In this document: positions 9,122 to 15,518 of the stretch, piece by piece
Layout: every line of letters starts with the position of its first letter
Position numbering within the stretch: position 1 is the first letter of the stretch
NCBI GenBank assembly: GCA_038134485.1
Contig: JAYPVG010000004.1
Coordinates: 82,401-146,400 of the forward strand
Direction of reading: 5' to 3'
Length of the DNA stretch: 64,000 nt
Source of the DNA: NORP240 sp038134485
GTDB taxonomy: Bacteria; Pseudomonadota; Gammaproteobacteria; Pseudomonadales; Pseudohongiellaceae
Made by a program: the position numbers and the translations under genes
Notes under the pieces: generated by a model
What the model was told of the DNA's origin: nothing
The model's database searches: none
The model's input: the letters and a program-made list of their open reading frames with translations, nothing else

Positions 9122-9715
9122 TCAGAGGCTGCGAACCTCGACCTTGCGAAAACGCATGGTGCCACGGCCCCACTGCAGCGCGAATGGTCCATCGGCAAAC
9201 TGAGAATCCTGCACGTCTGCGGTAGTCTGGCCATTGAGAACTACCAGCAAGCGCGAACCCTGCAGAGTGATCTCATAGGTATTCCAGCGCCCGCCCGCCA
9301 GTGGCCGCGGTTCAGCAACCGGCGCGATATGAACGATACCACCAGTGCCGTATGCCGGATCGGGACGTTGATCAAAAATATTGGCTTCGTAACAATTGCG
9401 ATCATTGATATTGTCCGGCTCCTGACAGCGCAGAAAAATTCCGCTATTGGCATCATCACTTGCCCAGAATTCGACCCTGAGCGCAAAATCGCCGTAATTA
9501 TCCGGAGTGACCAAAAATGAGGCTCCACCAGTTCCTTCAGTAGCCTGAATCGCCCCATCGGCAGCGGTCCAGTTTGCGTCACCAACACGATTGAAATTTT
9601 CCAGCCCGGACTCGCCATCGATAAGAGTCTGCCAGTCGGAATTGCCAGTGCATCCCGTCAGCAGGCCCACGCTGAAACTGATTACCGTTATTGCCAGAAA
9701 ATTATTTTTCATCAC
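9122..9715 (-). CDS. DUF1080 (3-keto-disaccharide hydrolase domain) lipoprotein
   Basis: A 197-residue lipoprotein made of one DUF1080/3-keto-disaccharide hydrolase domain, a jelly-roll fold. The N-terminus has a short basic end, a hydrophobic core and the lipobox LLTGC at residues 18-22, so the mature protein is lipid-anchored and periplasmic. Domain markers are FNRVGDANWTAADGAIQA, the carbohydrate-facing GDFALRVEFWASDDANSGIF, and NTYEITLQGSRLLVVLNGQ near the end. Related proteins in other bacteria act on 3-keto sugars or simply bind sugars. The gene follows the lipoprotein aminopeptidase by 18 bases and is probably co-transcribed with it. Confidence 0.85.
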   Translation of the reverse strand: MMKNNFLAITVISFSVGLLTGCTGNSDWQTLIDGESGLENFNRVGDANWTAADGAIQATEGTGGASFLVTPDNYGDFALRVEFWASDDANSGIFLRCQEPDNINDRNCYEANIFDQRPDPAYGTGGIVHIAPVAEPRPLAGGRWNTYEITLQGSRLLVVLNGQTTADVQDSQFADGPFALQWGRGTMRFRKVEVRSL

Positions 9716-9733
9716 TAGATACTCCCGTATTGG

Positions 9734-10795
9734 TCATTGATTGTCCCGGGGCTGCATGCGGTCTTCCCGGTCTTCCCGACTGAGTTCGGCAATCTCTTGA
9801 ATCATGCCGTAGAACGCCTGGAGGTCATTTGCCTGGTCCTGCAATAGCCCCTCAAACGCGGGAACCAGTTCATTATAAGAAGAAACGGTAGAAAGTTGTG
9901 CATTATTCAGCGAACGTGCAAACCAGGCATCATAGGCACCGATACCACCCCAACTGGCATTGAGCTCCCGGTATGCTGCACGCATTTCATCCTGAAGTGC
10001 CTCTTTTCGCTCCCGCATCAAGGATGGCGCAACCCGCTGGCGATAAAGCGCTGCGAAACGTTCCCTAAAATCAATCACCAGTTCAACAAACTGCTGCCTG
10101 CGCTCCGATTCCCTGTACGCTCTTTCCAGTGAGTCTGCGTCACCCTTCATATCCAGCCAGCGCTTCAGACCCTCCTGTTCCACAGCGGTGGCGAAACTCT
10201 CATTGAAGGTCGTATCCCCGGACACGTAGACCAGCTGGTGGGCCAACTCGTGGAAAATCAGCGCAGCCAACTGATAGTCCTGACGAGTGATGACAGTGCT
10301 CAGGACAGGATCGTCGAACCAGCCGAGAGTGGAGTAGGCGTCAACTCCGCCGGTGTAAACGTCGTATCCCTGTTGCTGCAATCTCCCGGCAAAGTCCAGT
10401 GCCGCGTCTTCAGAAAAGTAACCCCGGTAACTGACACAGCCCGCTACCGGATAACACCAGTTCACTGGCTCTACGGAAAATTCGGGCGCGGCGAAAACAT
10501 TCCACACCACATGTTGCCGATCCAGTTCTACATAAGCGAGGTAGGAGCCTCCTGCCGGCAACAAAAGTTCCTCAGTGGCAAACTGACGAATTTCGAGAAT
10601 AGTGGATAACTTCTGTCGCAGCTCCGTCGGGAGTTCTTCATTAGCCAGCAACGCGTTGATCGGCTCACGATTCCACAGGATCGCCAGTTGTCCGCGAGCT
10701 GCCTGACTGTAGTAACCGATAGTTCTACACGCAACCAGGCCCGTCAATACGAGAACAGTCACCAGGATTTTGATTGCCAATGCACCAGATTTCAT
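9734..10795 (-). CDS. Predicted lipoprotein aminopeptidase (COG4324-type)
   Basis: A 353-residue lipoprotein of the uncharacterised aminopeptidase family often listed as COG4324. The start at ATG 10795 gives MKSGALAIKILVTVLVLTGL and then the lipobox VAC. The longer open frame back to 10951 overlaps the YjbQ gene and would hide the lipoprotein signal, so it is rejected. A zinc-peptidase site HELAHQ, with downstream Glu in FNESFA, sits at about residues 188-210. The C-terminal half is a charged helical region (YRESERRQQFVELVIDFRER). GGAG 6 bases before the ATG lies just after the YjbQ stop, so the two are likely co-transcribed. Confidence 0.85.
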   Translation of the reverse strand: MKSGALAIKILVTVLVLTGLVACRTIGYYSQAARGQLAILWNREPINALLANEELPTELRQKLSTILEIRQFATEELLLPAGGSYLAYVELDRQHVVWNVFAAPEFSVEPVNWCYPVAGCVSYRGYFSEDAALDFAGRLQQQGYDVYTGGVDAYSTLGWFDDPVLSTVITRQDYQLAALIFHELAHQLVYVSGDTTFNESFATAVEQEGLKRWLDMKGDADSLERAYRESERRQQFVELVIDFRERFAALYRQRVAPSLMRERKEALQDEMRAAYRELNASWGGIGAYDAWFARSLNNAQLSTVSSYNELVPAFEGLLQDQANDLQAFYGMIQEIAELSREDREDRMQPRDNQ

Positions 10796-10806
10796 CACCA
10801 GCTCCG

Positions 10807-11244
10807 TTATGCACCGCGGCGCACAGGTTCGCCGGTCAGGGTGACAGTCAGCCGTCGGGCACCGCCGGCATCCCGATGCTCCCCAAGATAAAGCCCCTGC
10901 CAGGTACCTAGCAAAAGGCGTCCATTGCCGACGGGAATAGATACTTCGCAACCCAGAAGGGAAGACTTGATGTGAGCCGGCATGTCGTCGGCGCCTTCAT
11001 ACACATGCTGGTAATAGGGCGCATTTTCCGGCGCCAGCTTGTTGAAATGTTCTTCCATGTCGCGCCGCACACTGGCATCGGCATTTTCATTGATACTCAA
11101 AGAAGCTGAGGTATGCTGCAGAAAGAAATGGGCCAGGCCTTTATCAATAGTCGCCAGCTCGGGCAGGTGGCGAGCCACTTCGTCTGTTATCAGGTGAAAC
11201 CCGCGGGGTTTGGCGCCAAGAAGTATCTGCTTCTGAATCCACAT
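10807..11244 (-). CDS. YjbQ-family protein (UPF0047, thiamine phosphate synthase-like)
   Basis: A 145-residue YjbQ/UPF0047 protein with all the usual blocks: HTSASLSINENADASVRRDM with its conserved His and Asn-Glu-Asn, YEGADDMPAHIKSSLLG, and GTWQGLYLGEHRDAG with the conserved Trp-Gln-Gly-Leu and His. Members form small cytoplasmic trimers. Some show weak thiamine-phosphate synthase activity in complementation tests, but the true function is unsettled. Length is normal. The gene is followed after 11 bases by the aminopeptidase lipoprotein and preceded by the glutaminyl cyclase gene with a 36-base gap, all on the minus strand, so a three- or four-gene unit is likely. Confidence 0.92.
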   Translation of the reverse strand: MWIQKQILLGAKPRGFHLITDEVARHLPELATIDKGLAHFFLQHTSASLSINENADASVRRDMEEHFNKLAPENAPYYQHVYEGADDMPAHIKSSLLGCEVSIPVGNGRLLLGTWQGLYLGEHRDAGGARRLTVTLTGEPVRRGA

Positions 11245-11280
11245 CCAGTCATTCGCCCAGTGCAGAGCCCGCCAGGCTAA

Positions 11281-12075
11281 TCAAGGCCCGCTCAGCCTTA
11301 TCTCAAAGATATCGGACCACAGTTTGCCGGTGACAAACAATCGGTCCTGATCGGCATCGTAGGCGATACCGTTAAGGACGGCCTCGGACTCGGAGCGCAT
11401 GGTCTGCTCGGACAACCCCGTAAGATTGACCAGTGAGTTTACCGTTCCCGTCATCGGATCAATTCTCACAATAAAATCTGTCTGCCAGATATTGGCCCAG
11501 ACCTCCCCTGCTATATATTCCAGCTCGTTTAGCAGGGAAACCGGATTCCCATCCAGTTTCACTTCGAGCTTGCGGGTAGTAACAAAATTTTCAGGGTCAA
11601 TAAAATAGAGGTTGCTGCTGCCGTCGCTGAGAATAAGCTCCTCACCGTCGAAGGTAAGCCCCCATCCTTCGGTCGGATTGTATAAAGTGTCTGTCTGCTC
11701 GAAAGATTCCAGATCGTAAACAAACACCATGTGAGCCCGCCAGGTAAGCTGAAAGATTCGGTCTCCTACAATTTCGATTCCTTCACCGAAATAACGATCG
11801 CTCAGGCGCTTGCTTTGCAGCAACTCACCATCCTCGAGGCGATACTTTTTAAGCATCGACTGCCCATTCCTGCCTGTGCCCTCATACATGAGCCCGTCGA
11901 AATACCGTAATCCCTGAGTGTAGGCGGTTGGAGTATGCGGGTAACGGTTTATCACTTCAAAGCTATAGACGGGGGTCTGCGCCCGCACCTGCGCGCCGAG
12001 CATTAAAGTCAGGGCAAGCGATGCGAGCGCCTTCACGATGACGCGAATTTCCGTTGGGTGTCGATTGAATTTCAA
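11281..12075 (-). CDS. Exported glutaminyl-peptide cyclotransferase
   Basis: A 264-residue glutamine cyclotransferase of the bacterial/plant beta-propeller type (PF05096). Such enzymes convert N-terminal glutamine of peptides or proteins to pyroglutamate. Family blocks seen are PHTPTAYTQGLRYFDGLMYE near residue 45, GEGIEIVGDRIFQLTWRAHM, EGWGLTFDGEELILSDGSSN, and LNGIAYDADQDRLFVTGKLW near the end, the last being diagnostic. The N-terminus (VIVKALASLALTLMLGAQV, then RAQ) is a signal peptide, so it acts on exported proteins. It is divergent from the HIT gene, with 66 bases between starts. Confidence 0.92.
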   Translation of the reverse strand: MKFNRHPTEIRVIVKALASLALTLMLGAQVRAQTPVYSFEVINRYPHTPTAYTQGLRYFDGLMYEGTGRNGQSMLKKYRLEDGELLQSKRLSDRYFGEGIEIVGDRIFQLTWRAHMVFVYDLESFEQTDTLYNPTEGWGLTFDGEELILSDGSSNLYFIDPENFVTTRKLEVKLDGNPVSLLNELEYIAGEVWANIWQTDFIVRIDPMTGTVNSLVNLTGLSEQTMRSESEAVLNGIAYDADQDRLFVTGKLWSDIFEIRLSGP

Positions 12076-12141
12076 GTCAGAACCCCACTAGAATAAGAGC
12101 CTTATTTTTGACTATTTGATAGGCAAACCAAGAGTACAGCT

Positions 12142-12489
12142 GTGTCAAACGATTGCCTGTTCTGCCGAATTATCGCAGGGGACATTCCCTCCAACAAGGT
12201 ATATGAAGACGAGCACGTCCTTGCTTTTCATGATATCAGCCCGGCAGCGCCAACCCACATACTATTAATACCCAAAAAACACCTGGCTGCCGTGAAGGGT
12301 GCAACTCCGGCAGACACGGGGTTGCTTGGCGAGCTCATGTTCAGGGCTGCTGAAGTTGCAAGACAACAGGGACTCGAAGAGGCAGGTTACAGGATTGTAG
12401 TCAATACCGGTAATCACGGTGGTCAGACGGTTTTTCATTTGCACCTGCATATACTGGGCGGCAGGACATTGGGCTGGCCACCAGGTTGA
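12142..12489 (+). CDS. hinT: HIT-family purine nucleoside phosphoramidase (HinT-like)
   Basis: A 115-residue HIT protein of the HinT branch. It has the N-terminal CLFCRIIAGDIPSNKVYED typical of histidine triad nucleotide-binding proteins, the substrate-pocket ISPAAPTHILLIPKKH, and the catalytic triad HLHLHIL at about residues 98-104. The enzyme hydrolyses AMP-N-linked substrates such as lysyl-AMP. The two Cys of CxxC are the optional zinc ligands of this branch. GTG is the start; AAGAG precedes it. In many Gammaproteobacteria hinT has no fixed partner, and here the next gene downstream is a membrane protein beyond a repeat-rich spacer. Confidence 0.93.
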   Translation: MSNDCLFCRIIAGDIPSNKVYEDEHVLAFHDISPAAPTHILLIPKKHLAAVKGATPADTGLLGELMFRAAEVARQQGLEEAGYRIVVNTGNHGGQTVFHLHLHILGGRTLGWPPG

Positions 12490-12499
12490 GCGAGAGCGG

Positions 12500-12534
12500 T
12501 AATAGTTTTTAACTATTAATAAAAGCCTTTTATT
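12500..12534. repeat. Two adjacent AT-rich palindromes after the HIT gene
   Basis: TAATAGTT and AACTATTA (12500-12507, 12511-12518) form a perfect dyad with a 3-base centre. This is overlapped by AATAAAAG-C-CTTTTATT at 12518-12534, a second perfect 8-bp dyad with a 1-base centre. They may together terminate the HIT transcript or serve as operators for the next gene. They are too AT rich to be strong terminators alone. Confidence 0.5.
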
Positions 12535-12566
12535 GTCAGAAGTAATATTTTACGTTTTGTGACTAT

Positions 12567-12614
12567 ATGAAACAAAATGAAACAAATCTCTACCTAACTG
12601 AGGTTAGCGGTTAG
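12567..12614. promoter_or_regulatory. Tandem 10-bp and 7-bp direct repeats upstream of the membrane sensor pair
   Basis: ATGAAACAAA occurs twice in perfect tandem (12567-12576, 12577-12586), spaced by exactly one helical turn. It is followed by GGTTAG twice (12602-12607, 12609-12614), preceded by CTAAC at 12594-12598, which can pair with either copy. The arrangement, 50-100 bases before the start of the next gene, fits a regulator-binding region. Confidence 0.4.
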
Positions 12615-12666
12615 AGGTAAAAAGCGTAACGTGATAAGGCAGTAAGACAGAAAGCATTGGTTTATC

Positions 12667-13539
12667 ATGTCAGACTTAACAGACAACCCGAAATCTGTTT
12701 TGGAATCCCCGCAATCTGCGGAAACGGCCACGCCGTTTGCAGAACCGGGCACAAAGTCCTATGAGCTGCTCCTCGGTATCTGCGCGCTGCTTTTCCCGGT
12801 GGCCGGGATAGTTTTAAGTGTAGAATATTTCACAACTGACAATGCCCGAGTACGAGGGCCAGCGTTGCTGGCTGTCTTTAATGTTTGCGCACTTCTGCTC
12901 GTTCTGGGCTGGCTTTTCCGGTCCAAATTACCTGCTATCCGAATTCCTCAGGTCTTGATCCTTGTGTTCTTCGTAATTGTCGTGGGGACTACGCTAAATC
13001 GGGGTCTGGAAGGTATATTTCCGATATTGCTTGCGCTCCTCTTTATTCTCGCCATAGGCGCGTATGGCAAGAGAGCTTTAATTTTCTGTGTTCCGCTTGG
13101 ACTTACCCTGTTCACTATCGCCGTGACTGGCCATGCGCTGCAACTGTACCCCGAATCATCCATGCTTTCGCCCAGTTTGGCTGGAATTCTATCGATACTC
13201 TTCCCTACTGGCGCTGTCATCTTCTTTACTGCCAAATTTGTTTTCGACGTCGCTTCAGAAAGTCGGCGGCTAGCGGCCGAGGACGGTCTTATCCGGGAAC
13301 AACTCAGCATCAGGAACAAGGAATTAACCGAAAAACTTGCTCAAGTTAAGTCTCTGCAACAACAGATTGTGCAATGCACAGCTTGCTCAAAAATTCAGTC
13401 ACTGACCGGGTTTGGCGCCTGGAACTCTTTACAGGAATTTTTGCAATCAGACGACTCCAAAAAAATTTCCCATGGCATCTGCAAGATATGTCGCGAAGTA
13501 CATCTGGGTTCTGATTACGACACTCGGAGTAAAGTCTAG
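12667..13539 (+). CDS. Membrane sensor-like protein A with coiled coil and C-terminal Cys2-Cys2 module
   Basis: A 290-residue protein of unknown function. After a polar N-terminus of about 35 residues come about six membrane helices (residues 35-205), including TTLNRGLEGIFPI, a block shared with the next gene. A predicted coiled coil follows at about 205-235 (REQLSIRNKELTEKLAQVKS). The C-terminal module has C237-x2-C240, G-x-W-x2-L-x2-F and H269-G-x-C272-x2-C275. That pattern matches the small zinc-type module attached to many PAS and kinase-like signalling proteins. No kinase, cyclase or HTH domain is present. The stop TAG overlaps the GTG of the paralogous next gene by one base, so translation is probably coupled. 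Confidence 0.8.
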   Translation: MSDLTDNPKSVLESPQSAETATPFAEPGTKSYELLLGICALLFPVAGIVLSVEYFTTDNARVRGPALLAVFNVCALLLVLGWLFRSKLPAIRIPQVLILVFFVIVVGTTLNRGLEGIFPILLALLFILAIGAYGKRALIFCVPLGLTLFTIAVTGHALQLYPESSMLSPSLAGILSILFPTGAVIFFTAKFVFDVASESRRLAAEDGLIREQLSIRNKELTEKLAQVKSLQQQIVQCTACSKIQSLTGFGAWNSLQEFLQSDDSKKISHGICKICREVHLGSDYDTRSKV

Positions 13540-14345
13540 TGGAACAATTGAAACCCGCCGAACAGATTATTCGCGAACAGCTGATCAACCGCGGTTTTAA
13601 CGGGATCGCCGCATTAGCACCAATCGTTACCGTAGTTATTCTCTGGAGGGTACTGACTGTCGAATCGGCGAACCCGATGACCCTGTTAGTAGGGCTGGCT
13701 TTATTGATAATCGCGGTTCTTGCCAGTGGTGTTGTATCGTTGTCTTACAGGGCTAAAGCAGGCATCCTTTTTGGCACAGCTACCCTGGCTACAGTTATAA
13801 CTTTTACGAACCGCGGACTAGAAGGACATTTTCTGCTTGTGTATACGACGAGCATATGTGTCTGGTGTGCTCTTTACCCTGACAGGAGGATTTACACTGC
13901 GGTCCTCTGGCTCACTCCAGTCTTGCTAGCAACAGCCATGATTGGGCACCTTACTGGCTTTTATCAGGCACCGATGGACTTTTCCGTGCCCAGCGCATTG
14001 ACCCAGAGAGCGCTGAACCAATTGGCTGTGTTGAGTGTGGTCACTTACTTTGTGGCGTTCACGGTCGATGGTTACGCGAACATACGAGCGCAAACGGCGC
14101 GAGACCTTCAAGAGCTGAGGAATCGAAATGCAGAGCTGGAGTTGACTCTGGAAAAACTGGAAACTCTCGAAAACCTGATGTCTCTTTGCGCCTGGTGCGG
14201 AAACGTGGAAACTGCTCCTGGTTCAGGTATCTGGATTCCCGGGGATGACTATCTTAGCCGTCATACCGAAATCAATATCGAACGCCAACTCTGCAAATCC
14301 TGCTACATGAAAGGGATTCGCGCACAAGCAGAAGCCTCTTCCTAA
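13539..14345 (+). CDS. Membrane sensor-like protein B, paralogue of the preceding gene
   Basis: A 268-residue paralogue of the preceding protein with the same plan: about six membrane helices (residues 18-185), the shared block TFTNRGLEGHFLL, and a coiled coil at about 190-215 (DLQELRNRNAELELTLEKLE). Its C-terminal module has C217-A-W-C220 and C252-x2-C255, with a SGIWIPGDDYL core between. The second Cys pair lacks the SHG that precedes it in protein A, so the modules have diverged. The GTG start overlaps the stop of gene A. The pair could form a heteromer that senses a membrane or redox signal and passes it to a partner elsewhere, but no output domain is encoded here. It converges on mtnA. 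Confidence 0.8.
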   Translation: MEQLKPAEQIIREQLINRGFNGIAALAPIVTVVILWRVLTVESANPMTLLVGLALLIIAVLASGVVSLSYRAKAGILFGTATLATVITFTNRGLEGHFLLVYTTSICVWCALYPDRRIYTAVLWLTPVLLATAMIGHLTGFYQAPMDFSVPSALTQRALNQLAVLSVVTYFVAFTVDGYANIRAQTARDLQELRNRNAELELTLEKLETLENLMSLCAWCGNVETAPGSGIWIPGDDYLSRHTEINIERQLCKSCYMKGIRAQAEASS

Positions 14346-14385
14346 TCCCGATCGTCGACACAAAACGGAAAGCATTTTCGATCCC

Positions 14386-15468
14386 CTATTCGCGGAGGGA
14401 GTCTATTGCAGATGGATTTGCCGCGAAAATGCCCTTTTCGGTAATCAGCCTCGTTACGAGTCTGGCGGGCGTGACATCGAAACTGTAATTGCTTGCACGA
14501 ACGTCGGGATGCGTCAAATTTACAGTTCGCAGCTTTCCGTTCTCGCCCAACCCGGAAATTTTCAGCACCTCATCCGCACCGCGTTGTTCGATCGGAATCT
14601 CCCGCAGCCCGTCATGAATTGCAAAATCTATGGTGGAGACAGGCAACGCCACGTAGAACGGCACCCCGTTGTCGTGAGCGGCCAGAGCCTTTAAGTAGGT
14701 GCCAATTTTGTTACACACATCTCCTGACGCCGTGGTGCGATCGCTGCCTACCAGGCAGCAGTCGACCATACCATGCTGCATCAGGTGACCGCCGGTATTG
14801 TCAGCAATCAGAGTGCAGGGGACGCCCTGCTGCTGGAGCTCCCACACGGTGAGGTAGGCACCCTGATTGCGAGGTCGGGTCTCGTCAACCCAAACATGCA
14901 GAGGCACGCCGCTAGCCTGAGCCTTGTAGATCACAGACAGTGCCGTTCCCCAGTCCACCGTAGCCAGCCAGCCTGCATTGCAATGAGTGAGTATCTGCAG
15001 AGGCTCCGGCCCGGCGCCCTTTGCCTGCCAGAGATTTTCGAGTAACCCACAGCCATGAATACCGATCGCCTCACAGGTCGCGACATCCGCATCGGCCAGC
15101 TCCATGGCATAGCGTAGCGCGGCTTCTGAACGTTCTCCCGTTGGCAGGGGCTGCAGTCTGTCCATCGCTCCTTTCATGGACCAGGCCAGATTGACTGCCG
15201 TCGGTCTGGTGCCCAGCAACTGCATTGCTCGTAGCTCCAACTCATCAGCGTTGTCGCGCAATGCCAGATAAAGACCAAAAGCCGCAGCCACTCCAATCAA
15301 AGGCGCACCGCGCACCCGCATGGCGCTAATGGCCTCTGTCATTGCATCGACACTGTCTATTGCTCTGATTTCGAAACGGTGAGGCAGCAAAGTCTGATCG
15401 ATAATCTTGACCAGCTGCGCTTCGGCATCAAACCAGATACTGCGATAAGTCTGTCCGTTTACCAGCAC
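14386..15468 (-). CDS. mtnA: S-methyl-5-thioribose-1-phosphate isomerase
   Basis: A 360-residue MtnA, which isomerises 5-methylthioribose-1-phosphate to 5-methylthioribulose-1-phosphate in methionine salvage. It carries MRVRGAPLIGVAAAFG near residue 50, the catalytic Cys in ILTHCNAGWLATVDWGTAL near 160, and the catalytic Asp in VGSDRTTASGDVCNKIGTY near 240. NKIGTY separates it from eIF2B subunits. The start is GTG at 15468, with AAAGG 8 bases upstream, and that ribosome site is part of a tandem 12-base duplication. It follows the aldolase-dehydrogenase fusion by 50 bases on the same strand. That fusion enzyme, rather than MtnB, is the next step suggested by context. No mtnB, mtnC or mtnD gene is in the window. 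Confidence 0.95.
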   Translation of the reverse strand: MLVNGQTYRSIWFDAEAQLVKIIDQTLLPHRFEIRAIDSVDAMTEAISAMRVRGAPLIGVAAAFGLYLALRDNADELELRAMQLLGTRPTAVNLAWSMKGAMDRLQPLPTGERSEAALRYAMELADADVATCEAIGIHGCGLLENLWQAKGAGPEPLQILTHCNAGWLATVDWGTALSVIYKAQASGVPLHVWVDETRPRNQGAYLTVWELQQQGVPCTLIADNTGGHLMQHGMVDCCLVGSDRTTASGDVCNKIGTYLKALAAHDNGVPFYVALPVSTIDFAIHDGLREIPIEQRGADEVLKISGLGENGKLRTVNLTHPDVRASNYSFDVTPARLVTRLITEKGIFAANPSAIDSLRE

Positions 15469-15469
15469 C

Positions 15470-15493
15470 TCTAATACCTTTACTAATACCTTT
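15470..15493 (-). repeat. Tandem duplication of the mtnA ribosome-binding region
   Basis: Read on the minus strand, AAAGGTATTAGT is followed directly by AAAGGTATTAGA and then the GTG start of mtnA. The copies differ only in the last base. Each contains an AAGG core, so the leader carries two ribosome-binding sites in tandem, only the second being correctly spaced. Confidence 0.7.
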
Positions 15494-15518
15494 TCTCAGT
15501 GCGCCCGACATCAGATTA

